A stretch of DNA of 33,556 nucleotides, taken from Actinomadura fibrosa. Its GTDB lineage: Bacteria; Actinomycetota; Actinomycetes; Streptosporangiales; Streptosporangiaceae. The position numbers were made by a program, and so were the translations under genes. Below, piece by piece: positions 6,464 through 13,876 of this stretch. The first letter of the stretch is position 1. Each line of letters starts with the position of its first letter. The notes beneath the pieces were generated by a model. It saw only the letters and a list, made by a program, of their open reading frames with translations, was not told the DNA's origin and made no database searches. The stretch spans positions 1 to 33,556 of the forward strand of contig NZ_CAACUY010000087.1 of NCBI RefSeq assembly GCF_900659615.1. The letters run 5' to 3'.

Positions 6464-7663
6464 ATGACCGCCACGTCCGTGATCGTCGCCGGAGCGCGCA
6501 CCCCTGTCGGTCGCCTGCTCGGCTCGCTGAAGGACTTCTCCGCCGCCGACCTCGGCGCGCACGCGATCAAGGCCGCGCTGGAGCGGGCGGGAGTCTCCGG
6601 AGACCAGGTGCAGTACGTCATCCTCGGACAGGTCCTCCAGGCGGGCGCCGGCCAGATCCCGTCCCGGCAGGCGGCGGTCAAGGCGGGCATCCCGATGAGC
6701 GTCCCGTCCATCACGATCAACAAGGTGTGCCTGTCGGGGCTGGACGCGATCGCGCTCGCCGACCAGCTCATCCGGGCGGGCGAGTTCGACATCGTCGTGG
6801 CGGGCGGCATGGAGTCCATGACCCAGGCCCCGCACCTGCTGCCGAAGTCGCGCGGCGGCTACAAGTACGGCTCGATCGAGGTCCTCGACCACATGGCCTA
6901 CGACGCGCTCACCGACGCGTTCGACGGCGTCTCCATGGGCGAGTCGACCGAGCACCACAACGCCAGGCTCGGCATCACCCGCGAGGAGCAGGACGAGTTC
7001 TCCGCGCGCTCGCACCAGCGCGCCGCCGCCGCGATCAAGAACGGCGTCTTCGACGACGAGATCGCGCCGGTCGAGATCCCGCAGCGGCGCGGCGAGCCGA
7101 TCGTGTTCGCGACCGACGAGGGCGTGCGCGGCGACACCACCGCCGAGTCGCTCGCCCGGCTCCGTCCCGCGTTCTCCAAGGAGGGGACGATCACCGCGGG
7201 CTCGTCCTCGCAGATCTCCGACGGCGCCGCCGCCGTGGTCGTGATGTCGAAGGCCAAGGCCGAGGAGCTCGGCCTGAGCTGGCTCGCCGAGATCGGCGCG
7301 CACGGCAACGTCGCGGGCCCGGACAACTCCCTCCAGTCGCAGCCGGCCAACGCGATCAAGCACGCGCTCGGCAAGGAGGGTCTGGACGTCGCCGACCTGG
7401 ACCTCATCGAGATCAACGAGGCGTTCGCCGCGGTCGGCGTCCAGTCGATGCGCGACCTCGGCGTGGACGCCGACAAGGTCAACGTGAACGGCGGCGCCAT
7501 CGCCCTCGGCCACCCGGTCGGCATGTCCGGCGCGCGGATCGCCCTGCACCTGGCGTACGAGCTGCGGCGCCGCGGCGGCGGGACGGGCGCGGCGGGCCTG
7601 TGCGGCGGCGGCGGCCAGGGCGACGCGCTGATCCTCCGCGTCCCCGCCCCGCCCGCCGCCTGA
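6464..7663 (+). CDS. Acetyl-CoA C-acetyltransferase (thiolase)
   Basis: 399-residue thiolase II-type enzyme catalysing acetoacetyl-CoA formation or cleavage in fatty-acid, polyhydroxybutyrate or ketone-body metabolism. Catalytic residues are in place: Cys89 in NKVCLSGL (acyl acceptor), His350 in GGAIALGHPVGMSG and Cys380 in GLCGGGGQG, with NEAFA at 318-322. The length is that of a full thiolase. The ATG has GGAGG 7 nt upstream. It is divergently paired with mce, as in the FadA4 locus of mycobacteria. Biosynthetic versus degradative direction cannot be told from sequence. Confidence 0.95.
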   Translation: MTATSVIVAGARTPVGRLLGSLKDFSAADLGAHAIKAALERAGVSGDQVQYVILGQVLQAGAGQIPSRQAAVKAGIPMSVPSITINKVCLSGLDAIALADQLIRAGEFDIVVAGGMESMTQAPHLLPKSRGGYKYGSIEVLDHMAYDALTDAFDGVSMGESTEHHNARLGITREEQDEFSARSHQRAAAAIKNGVFDDEIAPVEIPQRRGEPIVFATDEGVRGDTTAESLARLRPAFSKEGTITAGSSSQISDGAAAVVVMSKAKAEELGLSWLAEIGAHGNVAGPDNSLQSQPANAIKHALGKEGLDVADLDLIEINEAFAAVGVQSMRDLGVDADKVNVNGGAIALGHPVGMSGARIALHLAYELRRRGGGTGAAGLCGGGGQGDALILRVPAPPAA

Positions 7664-7688
7664 CCCGCACCGCTCCAGGGCGCCCGTG

Positions 7689-8447
7689 TTACTGGGCGGT
7701 CGCCTGCTTCACGGTGACCGTCTTGAAGCCGAGCGCCTTGAGCATGTTCTCCAGCATCGACTTGGCGTTGGCGTCGGCGCGCTGCCGGAGGCCGCTCTCG
7801 GTGGCCGCGGTCTGGATCTTCTGGCTCGCCAGGACGTAGAGCTGCTGCTGGTTGTTCGGGTTGCCGCTGAAGAAGTCCCCGAAGCGGTTGAACAGCCCGC
7901 GCTCGGTGGCGAACACGTAGCTGCGCTTGGTGTCGAGGTTGGTGGGTTCGAGCTGGGCGGGCGGCAGCGTGACGGTCGCGACCGTCCGCTCGGAGTTCAC
8001 CGTGATGGCGCCGGAGGCGAGCCTGGAGAAGTCGATGTAGGCGTCCACGGAGCCGTTGCCGATGAACAGCGTGCGCTTGCCGCGCAGGGCGCCCGGGAGG
8101 AACTTGGCGTCCTTCTCCAGGTCGACGACGACCTGGTAGTTGCCGCTGGCGGCCTCGTAGCGGTGCAGGTCGCGGATCGACTGGAGCAGGACGGGGCCGC
8201 TGCGGTCCTTGGTCTCCTCGGCGAAGGGGTTCAGCCAGTGCGGCAGCATGCGCAGCGTCTGCTGGGCCAGCAGGACGACCGCGACGGTCGCCACGACCAG
8301 CAGCAGCGCGGTGCGGAACCCGCCGCCGCGCCGGGGGGCCGGCCGGGTCTCGCGGCCGCGCTCCGGGACGCGTTCGTCGGCGCGCTCGACGGCCCGCGCG
8401 GCGGCGGGCTTGCCGGGGGCGTCTTTCTTCGATTCCGATCGGGCCAT
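7689..8447 (-). CDS. DUF4230 domain-containing membrane-anchored protein
   Basis: 252 residues. The cytoplasmic N-terminus is basic (about 43 residues), with one transmembrane helix at about 44-62 (FRTALLLVVATVAVVLLAQ), then an extracytoplasmic domain starting SGPVLLQSIRDLHRYEAASGNYQVVVDLEKD. This pattern (GPVLLQSIRDL, Tyr-rich strand, VDAYIDFSRL, TVTLPPAQLEPTNLD) matches DUF4230, whose function is not established. ATG start at 8447; the ribosome site is weak. Convergent with the thiolase, separated by only 25 bp. Confidence 0.8.
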   Translation of the reverse strand: MARSESKKDAPGKPAAARAVERADERVPERGRETRPAPRRGGGFRTALLLVVATVAVVLLAQQTLRMLPHWLNPFAEETKDRSGPVLLQSIRDLHRYEAASGNYQVVVDLEKDAKFLPGALRGKRTLFIGNGSVDAYIDFSRLASGAITVNSERTVATVTLPPAQLEPTNLDTKRSYVFATERGLFNRFGDFFSGNPNNQQQLYVLASQKIQTAATESGLRQRADANAKSMLENMLKALGFKTVTVKQATAQ

Positions 8448-8662
8448 GTACCCGGCATTCCCGAAGAGGAGGCACCCTCACCTGTCTCCGCGGTTCGAGA
8501 GCCTTACACCAAGATCGGGACGCTCGGCGGGCGGATTCCGGCATGACCGGAACCGGGAGGAACGAGCGTCGCGATCGCGCGCGGAGTGTCAGGAGCGACC
8601 CTGTGTGAGCGGGACCATACGGCGGGCCGAAACCTCCGCGGGCTCCCGGGCGTTGACCGGGC

Positions 8663-8986
8663 GTGGACATCGTTCGTGCTTTCCGGATCGTCTCGATCGC
8701 CGAGGCGGTCTCGTTCCTGGTGCTGCTGCTGATCGCCATGCCGTTCAAGTACATGGCGGACGCGCCCGCGGGCGTCCAGATCATGGGTCCGATCCACGGG
8801 ATCCTGTTCCTCGCCTACGTCGGGCTGGTGTTCGTCGTCCGGCAGCCGCTCCGCTGGGACCTGAAGCGCACGGCGCTCGCCCTCGTCGCCTCGGTCCTGC
8901 CCGTGGCGCCCTTCCTCGTCGAGCACTACTGGGCCAAGCCCCCGGTGGCCGCCGGGAACGTCCCGCAGGCGGCCGCCCGGGGCTGA
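8663..8986 (+). CDS. DUF3817 family small integral membrane protein
   Basis: 107 residues, GTG start. Three hydrophobic segments are visible (about 10-28, 38-60 and 69-89). The conserved FRIVSIAEAVSFLVLLLIAMPFKYMAD and GPIHGILFLAYVGLVF, with a central His, are typical of DUF3817 (YdzA-like) proteins. Function is unknown. The GTG at 8663 lacks a strong Shine-Dalgarno, but homology starts at this point. Confidence 0.8.
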   Translation: MDIVRAFRIVSIAEAVSFLVLLLIAMPFKYMADAPAGVQIMGPIHGILFLAYVGLVFVVRQPLRWDLKRTALALVASVLPVAPFLVEHYWAKPPVAAGNVPQAAARG

Positions 8987-8999
8987 GCGCCCGCAAAGG

Positions 9000-9052
9000 C
9001 TTCTGCGTGGCCGCGGCAGGTCTGGGGGGATCCGGCCGCGGTCACGCAGAGG
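9000..9052. terminator. Bidirectional terminator hairpin overlapping a stop codon
   Basis: Stem of 16 bp (9002-9017 with 9035-9050, one G-T wobble), extendable by 2 pairs, with a 17-nt loop. It follows the DUF3817 gene by 13 nt. The TGA of the opposing permease gene (9042-9044) lies inside the right arm. Short T/A runs flank it on both sides (TTT at 9054-9056; AAA at 8995-8997), fitting termination in both directions. Confidence 0.7.
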
Positions 9053-10382
9053 GTTTCTCGTCGCCGACCTCGCGGGTCGTCCGCGGAGCCGTCCGGGGCG
9101 CGTACGCGTTCAGGCCCCGGCCCGGCGACCCGGCGCCGAAGTCGTCCGCGCCGAGCGAGCACGACCGGTAGCGCGCGAACCGCAGCCGCAGCCACTCGCG
9201 GCGCCGGAGCTCGCCCCACGACGCGAACCTGCGCGCCGCCCGCTCGTCGGGCACGGCGGGCGGCTCCTCGCCCGTGAGCCACGCGTCCACGAGCCCCCCG
9301 TAGCCGTCCGACACGGGACGCCGGGGACCCGCGCACGCGGAGCCGTCCAGCAGGCCGTCGCGGATCTCCCGGACGGCCCGCTCCTCGAACCCGGGCGCGA
9401 GGTCCTCGTCGAGATGGACGCCCGCGACGCCGTCCACGATCTCGGCGGGGATCCACGCCGGCCGCTGCTCGACGCGGGTGAAGGCGCCGGGCGTCCCGTC
9501 GAGCCGCGCGGCGAGCGGCGTCGCGACCGCCATGAGGGCGGGCAGCGCCTCCCGGAGCGCGGGGTGGACGCAGACGGTCAGCGGCCACTCCCGGCACACC
9601 GGCTCCGCGGGCACGGGCGAGACCGTCCCGCCGCCGGAGCCGTAGAGGCCCACGCCCGCGATGACGGCCACCGCCACGGCCACGGCCAGCGGGACGACGG
9701 TGACCAGCCGCCGCGTCGCCCACACCACGTACCAGAGGACCAGCGCGGCGGTCAGCCCGACCGACAGGGCGACCTGGTCGGCGAGCACCGCCGGGCGCAG
9801 CGCCGCGAACAGGTGGACGCGCTCGAACGCCGCCGGGGGCAGCAGGCTCCACCAGGCCGCGCCCGGCACGCGGAGCGCCGACCACAGGGACGCGGCGGCC
9901 AGCACCATCGCCGCGGTGGCCCGGTGCGGGAAGGCGCGTCCAGCCAGGTAGCCGGCGACCACGTGCAGGACGAGCGTGCCCGCGCCCGCGACGACCCCGA
10001 GCGCGGGCGGGCCGCCCGCCGCCGCGTGCACGACCGTGATGCCGGCCACCACCGTGGTGACCGCGGCGTACGCGGCCAGCGCGGCGACCGACAGCAGCAG
10101 CAGGTCGAACAGGACGCCGGTGGCGGGCGAGCGCGCGGTGAGATGGCGCAGGTAGTCGAGGGGGCGCTCGCGCACCGCCGTCCACGCGGCCAGCCCCGCG
10201 GCCAGCGGGCCGAGGAGCCGCACCGCGTCGAGCAGGGCCACGACGGAGTCGTCCCAGTAGGCCACGGAGGGCGTGAGGGACGACGCCGCCGCCGCGATGC
10301 CGACCAGCGTGAGGACCGGCACCGCCACCAGCAGCGCCGTACGGCGGGCGTCCAGCCGGAGCACCCGTCCGAGGTCAGACAC
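9042..10382 (-). CDS. ABC transporter permease-like membrane protein with extracytoplasmic domain
   Basis: 446 residues. About eight hydrophobic segments occupy residues 14-258. The remaining ~185 residues form a soluble domain beginning CREWPLTVCVHPALREALPAL and rich in acidic and Arg residues. I do not recognise a named family. The GTG start lies inside the 3' end of the ATPase gene: GTGTCTGA is an 8-nt overlap (10375-10382), implying translational coupling and a shared complex. Substrate and direction are unknown; ABC-2-type export or an extracytoplasmic sensing role would both fit. Confidence 0.7.
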   Translation of the reverse strand: MSDLGRVLRLDARRTALLVAVPVLTLVGIAAAASSLTPSVAYWDDSVVALLDAVRLLGPLAAGLAAWTAVRERPLDYLRHLTARSPATGVLFDLLLLSVAALAAYAAVTTVVAGITVVHAAAGGPPALGVVAGAGTLVLHVVAGYLAGRAFPHRATAAMVLAAASLWSALRVPGAAWWSLLPPAAFERVHLFAALRPAVLADQVALSVGLTAALVLWYVVWATRRLVTVVPLAVAVAVAVIAGVGLYGSGGGTVSPVPAEPVCREWPLTVCVHPALREALPALMAVATPLAARLDGTPGAFTRVEQRPAWIPAEIVDGVAGVHLDEDLAPGFEERAVREIRDGLLDGSACAGPRRPVSDGYGGLVDAWLTGEEPPAVPDERAARRFASWGELRRREWLRLRFARYRSCSLGADDFGAGSPGRGLNAYAPRTAPRTTREVGDEKPSA

Positions 10383-11619
10383 CGGCGCCGCTCCCGGCGG
10401 GCGCCGGGTTGGCCCGCGATCTGGTCATCTGCGGGAGGACGAGCCGCGCGGGCCGCCGCTTCGGCGCGGCCGCGCGCCGGGCGCCCGCGCCCGCGGGCCG
10501 CGGGTCACCGGCCCGGTGCTCACCACCCGCGCGCCTGCCGGCGGCCACCCGACGCTCCCCGGACACGGCCCGCTCGGATGCAAGGCGTTCGGACGCGGTC
10601 CGCTCGGACCCGGCCCGCTCAGATGCGGCCAAGTCGGATGCAGGCCGCTCGGACGCGGCGGCCCGGTCGGATGCATGCCGCCCCAAGGCGGGCCACTCGG
10701 AAGCAGAGCGATCGGGTGGGGGCCGGTCGGCAGGAGGTCGGCTGGGCCTGAAGCGGCCGGTTTCGGAGCGGTCGGGCGGCGTTCGGTCGGCCGGGTCACG
10801 GCGACCGGCGGAATCACGGCGGTCGGCCGGGTCGCGACGGGCAGCCGGATCGCGGCGGTCGGCGGACGAGCGGCCGCGGCGCGCCGCCGCCGACTGCGCG
10901 GGAAGCTCCGTCAGCCGGCCGCGGGCGAGGGAGAGCAGCCGGTCGCACCACCCGGTGAGGGTCTCGCGCGCGTCGGAGCTGATCACCACCGTGGGCGCGA
11001 GCGACCGGACGACCGGCATCAGCTCCGCCACCGCGGCGGCCCGCGCGCCCGGTCCGGGACCGGCCGCGCCGGCGGGCCAGGGCTCGGCGGCGGCGCACAG
11101 CCGCCCGAACGGGTCGTCCAGCAGGACCACGTCGGGCCGGTGGACGCACGCCGCCGCGATCCCGGCGCGCAGGCGCACGTCCGGCGGGAGCAGCGACAGC
11201 TCGGTGCCGGCGGCCTCGGTGAGGTCCAGCCGCTTCACCATGTCGCGCGCGGCCGAGGCGCTCGTCCGTTTGTAGTAGGCCGCATAGGCGACGAACTCTC
11301 CCGCCGTCATGTGCTCCGCGCGGGACAGCCGGCCCGGCAGATAGCCGATCCGGGCCCGCGCGGCGCGCAGGCCGACGGCATGCGCTGTGTCATGTCCCAG
11401 AATGTGCAGTGCGCCGGTATTCGGCCGGCGCAAGGTCGCGAACGTGGCCAGCAGAGTGGATTTACCGACACCAGGTGGGCCGACCAGGCCGACCACGCCT
11501 TCGGCCACGCCGAAGGTCACCGGGCGCAGGAGCCACCGCCCCCCGCGGCGGACACCCATTCCTTGAGCCACGATCGCGGGAAAATCCGCGATCACTACTT
11601 TCCCCCCGTTGCTCGTCAT
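10375..11619 (-). CDS. ABC transporter ATP-binding protein, degenerate, with repeat-expanded C-terminal tail
   Basis: 414 residues. Residues 1-240 are an ABC nucleotide-binding domain. Walker A GPPGVGKST (47-55) is intact. Other motifs are eroded: the Q-loop reads GYLPG without Gln, the signature is LSLLPPDV instead of LSGGQ, Walker B ends LLDDP with Asp in place of the catalytic Glu, and the H-loop position (VVISSDAR) lacks His. Residues 250-414 are an Arg/Ser/Asp/Pro-rich tail made of hexapeptide (RRDPAD) and pentapeptide (ASERx) repeats encoded by minisatellite DNA. Homology may begin at the GTG at 11595, which has GGGGGGAAA upstream; the ATG at 11619 has no clear ribosome site. It overlaps the permease gene by 8 nt. 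ATP binding is likely, while rapid hydrolysis is doubtful. Confidence 0.75.
   Translation of the reverse strand: MTSNGGKVVIADFPAIVAQGMGVRRGGRWLLRPVTFGVAEGVVGLVGPPGVGKSTLLATFATLRRPNTGALHILGHDTAHAVGLRAARARIGYLPGRLSRAEHMTAGEFVAYAAYYKRTSASAARDMVKRLDLTEAAGTELSLLPPDVRLRAGIAAACVHRPDVVLLDDPFGRLCAAAEPWPAGAAGPGPGARAAAVAELMPVVRSLAPTVVISSDARETLTGWCDRLLSLARGRLTELPAQSAAARRGRSSADRRDPAARRDPADRRDSAGRRDPADRTPPDRSETGRFRPSRPPADRPPPDRSASEWPALGRHASDRAAASERPASDLAASERAGSERTASERLASERAVSGERRVAAGRRAGGEHRAGDPRPAGAGARRAAAPKRRPARLVLPQMTRSRANPAPAGSGAGV
10569..10681. repeat. 15-bp-period minisatellite in the ABC ATPase gene
   Basis: The core TCGGA/TCAGA recurs at 10574, 10589, 10604, 10619, 10634 and 10649, exactly every 15 bp, then at 10667 after an extra 3 bp. 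Units look like GCTCGGACGCGGTCC. On the minus strand they encode ASERx/ASDLA pentapeptides in the tail of the ABC ATPase. Confidence 0.9.
10783..10857. repeat. 18-bp-period tandem repeat in the ABC ATPase gene
   Basis: About four units resembling GGTCGGCCGGGTCACGGC. On the minus strand they encode RRDPAA, RRDPAD, RRDSAG and RRDPAD hexapeptides at about residues 255-279 of the ATPase. Confidence 0.8.
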
Positions 11620-11975
11620 GCGATCGCGACGGCCGTGCGAGGCGCACCGGTGGCTTGCGTACCACGCCGTGCACGTCCGGCCGGCGGGCCGTCTCGAAAC
11701 GGCTCCGGGACACCGGATCTCTTTTGCCGTGCCGCGATGCAGCGACAGCGTGACTATAACCGTGCTTGGTGATGGCTGTCAGCATTCTTTCTCCGTTCAC
11801 GGCGGGGTGCCCGGATCCTTTGCCTTCCGCTGCGGGAACGGGAATTCGAGAAAGGCGGACAATTGTCGTGGCCCATCCCGGAGCGGGGCGACGCGGGCGC
11901 CCGGGCCGGTGCGGCGCGCTCCGCTGGGAGCGGACGGGCGTACAGCCGGGGGCGGTCATGGGGCAGGATGGACCC
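11620..11975. other. 356-bp divergent intergenic region
   Basis: No gene recognised on either strand. It separates the minus-strand ABC gene from the thioredoxin-like gene and should hold both promoters. Visible items are a -10-like TATAAC in GACTATAACCG (about 11755-11760) and a perfect 10-bp palindrome GACAATTGTC at 11858-11867. CAGGAT at 11964-11969 lies 6 nt before the ATG at 11976 and could be a leaderless -10. A/T content is higher than in neighbouring genes. Confidence 0.5.
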
Positions 11976-12932
11976 ATGCCTTCTCGGGACTTTTCGTTGC
12001 ACGGGGCCATTGACCTGGGGGCGCGCCAGGCGGCCGTCAGGAAGCAGCAGGAACGCCAGGCTCAGGGCGGCGCGGCGCCCGCGGGCACCGCGGCCGGAGC
12101 CGGCGGCCAGTACGTCGTGGACGTCACCGACCAGACGTTCAACACCGAGGTCGTGGAGCGGTCGCAGAGCGTCCCCGTCCTCGTGGACTTCTGGGCCGAG
12201 TGGTGCGGGCCGTGCAAGCAGCTCAGCCCCATCCTGGAGAAGCTCGCGACGGAGGCGGCCGGCGCGTGGGTGCTGGCGAAGGTCGACATCGACGCCAACC
12301 CGCAGCTCGGCGCCTACATGCAGCAGATGGGCGTGCGGGGCATCCCGTTCGTCGCGGCCGTCGTGGGCGGGCAGCTGCTGCCGTTCCTCAACGGCGCGGC
12401 GCCGGAACCGCAGGTGCGGCAGGCCATCGACCAGCTCTTCGACGCGCTGCGCAAGGAGGGCATCCTCCCGGAGGCGCCCGAGGGCGCGCCCGGGGCCGCC
12501 GAGGCGGCGGAGCCCGCGGGCGACCCGGTGTACGGGGCGGCGGAGGACGCCCTCCAGCGCGGCGACCTCGACGGGGCGAAGGCCGCCTTCGAGCAGCTGC
12601 TCAGCAGGAACCCGCGCGACGAGCATGCCAAGCAGGGCCTCGCGCTGATCGAGCTGAGCCGGCGGGTCGGCTCCCTCGACCCGGAGCGCACCGTCCAGGA
12701 CGCCGACGCCAAGCCGGGCGACGTGCGGGCCCAGATGGACGCCGCCGACGTCGAGATGGTGTCGGGGCGCATCGACCAGGCCTTCGAGCGGCTGCTCGGC
12801 GCGGTGCGGCGCAGCGCCGGCGACGACCGCGACGCGGTCCGCAAGCACCTGCTGTCGCTGTTCGAGCTGCTGGCGCCGGACGACCCGCGCGTCGGCAAGG
12901 CGCGCCGCTCCCTCCAGGCGGCCCTGTTCTGA
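11976..12932 (+). CDS. Thioredoxin-domain protein with TPR-like C-terminus (YbbN/CnoX-type co-chaperone)
   Basis: 318 residues. An N-terminal amphipathic segment (PSRDFSLHGAIDLGARQAA) and a Gln/Ala/Gly linker precede a thioredoxin domain at about residues 46-155, with WCGPC at 76-80 and the cis-Pro segment GVRGIPFVAAV. The last ~150 residues are helical repeats (AEDALQRGDLDGAKAAFEQLLSRNPRDEHAKQGLALIEL) like the YbbN TPR region. Proteins of this design hold unfolding clients and pass them to chaperones, with weak or no disulfide reductase activity (family knowledge). ATG at 11976 chosen; ATG 11958 would add MGQDGP. It corresponds to Rv1324, next to FadA4 in mycobacteria. The stop codon lies in the first unit of a tandem repeat. 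Confidence 0.88.
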   Translation: MPSRDFSLHGAIDLGARQAAVRKQQERQAQGGAAPAGTAAGAGGQYVVDVTDQTFNTEVVERSQSVPVLVDFWAEWCGPCKQLSPILEKLATEAAGAWVLAKVDIDANPQLGAYMQQMGVRGIPFVAAVVGGQLLPFLNGAAPEPQVRQAIDQLFDALRKEGILPEAPEGAPGAAEAAEPAGDPVYGAAEDALQRGDLDGAKAAFEQLLSRNPRDEHAKQGLALIELSRRVGSLDPERTVQDADAKPGDVRAQMDAADVEMVSGRIDQAFERLLGAVRRSAGDDRDAVRKHLLSLFELLAPDDPRVGKARRSLQAALF

Positions 12933-13035
12933 CGGGGCCTGTCCTGACGCGGCCTGTTCTGGCCGTCGTGTTCTGACGGGAACTGTCACGGTCGTGTTCT
13001 GGCCGTCCTGTTCTGACGGTCGTGTCTTGACGGTG
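12924..13035. repeat. 14-15-bp-period degenerate tandem repeat after the thioredoxin gene
   Basis: The motif TGTTCTG/TGTCCTG/TGTCTTG recurs at 12925, 12940, 12955, 12969, 12995, 13009 and 13023, with units such as CTGTTCTGACGGGGC and CTGTCCTGACGCGGC. The TGA of the thioredoxin gene (12930-12932) is inside the first unit, so the array overlaps the gene end and fills the gap to the next gene. Confidence 0.8.
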
Positions 13036-13124
13036 CGGGTGCTGGCCGGGCGCGTGCGGGCCGCGCGGGTGACGAATCCCGCGTGGCCGACGTAGGCGAC
13101 GCCGGAAACGGGCATCAATCCGGA

Positions 13125-13778
13125 ATGGATGCCCGTGTCATCACCATCTCGGCCACCTTCGGGGCGCGCGGCGCGGTGGTGGGCCCGGCCGTGGCGGACC
13201 GCCTCGGGCTGCCGTTCGTCGACCGCGCCATCCCCGAGCTCGTCGCCGGGGAGATCGGCTGCACGCTGGAGGAGGCGCTCGCCCACGACGGGCGCGCCGA
13301 GAGCGGGATCGGCCGCATCCTCGCGGGCGCCGCGCGGCTGCCCCAGGTCGCGCTGGGCGGCATGGACGTCTACGTCCCGAGCCAGGCCATCGTGCCGCCG
13401 GAGCAGTTCGTCGAGCGCACCGAGGGCGTGCTCAACCGCGTCGCCGACGGCGGCGGGGGCGTGCTGCTCGGCCGCGCCGCCGCGGTGGTGCTGGCGGACC
13501 GCCCGGACGCGCTGCACGTCCGGCTGGACGGGCCGCGGGAGCGGCGCCTCGCCGTCGCGGCGCGGGAGATCCGCCGGTCGGACGGGCCGACCGGGCCTCC
13601 CGGACGCGATGTGGAGCGTATGCTCGATGACAACGACCGCGCCCGCACGGCCTACGTGAAGCACTTTTACGGGGTCGATCCCGCCGACCCGCGGCTCTAC
13701 CACCTCGTCGTCGACACCACGAGGCTGCCCGCGTCCGCCGCCGTCGAACTGATCGTGACCGCGGCACGGGCGTCCTGA
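13125..13778 (+). CDS. Cytidylate kinase-like family protein
   Basis: 217 residues, P-loop NTPase fold of the cytidylate-kinase-like family. The N-terminus VITISATFGARGAVVGPAVADRLGLPFVDRAI corresponds to the usual TISR-x-GAGGxxIAxxLAxxLGxxxxDR pattern, but the P-loop Gly-rich turn lacks the canonical GKS/GKG. A lid-like Arg-rich stretch (ERRLAVAAREIRRSDG) and DDNDRARTAYVKHFYGVDPADPRLYHLVVDTTRL follow, as in CMP kinases. The ATG at 13125 starts the conserved part; GTG 13083 would add 14 residues with no homology. The substrate is uncertain, and the housekeeping CMP kinase is normally a different, longer protein. Confidence 0.78.
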   Translation: MDARVITISATFGARGAVVGPAVADRLGLPFVDRAIPELVAGEIGCTLEEALAHDGRAESGIGRILAGAARLPQVALGGMDVYVPSQAIVPPEQFVERTEGVLNRVADGGGGVLLGRAAAVVLADRPDALHVRLDGPRERRLAVAAREIRRSDGPTGPPGRDVERMLDDNDRARTAYVKHFYGVDPADPRLYHLVVDTTRLPASAAVELIVTAARAS

Positions 13779-13790
13779 GCCGGGGGAAGG

Positions 13791-13808
13791 CCGGGCGGCG
13801 GCGCCCGG
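13791..13808. terminator. Short GC hairpin after the cytidylate-kinase-like gene
   Basis: CCGGGCG (13791-13797), loop GCGG, CGCCCGG (13802-13808), 13 nt past the stop codon. No T-run. The next gene on the same strand starts 69 nt later. Confidence 0.45.
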
Positions 13809-13876
13809 ACGCACCGCCCCGCCGTGGGACGATGCACCCGGGACAAGGACGTACCCGGTACAGAGGAGCAAGTGTC

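Noticed and set aside
10569..10681. CRISPR array
   Set aside because: Units of 15 bp are contiguous with no spacers and no cas genes are present; it is a minisatellite. The same applies to 25023-25397.
11858..11867. Palindrome GACAATTGTC as a regulator site
   Set aside because: 10-bp palindromes occur by chance; no second copy or promoter alignment was seen, so it is only noted in the intergenic entry.
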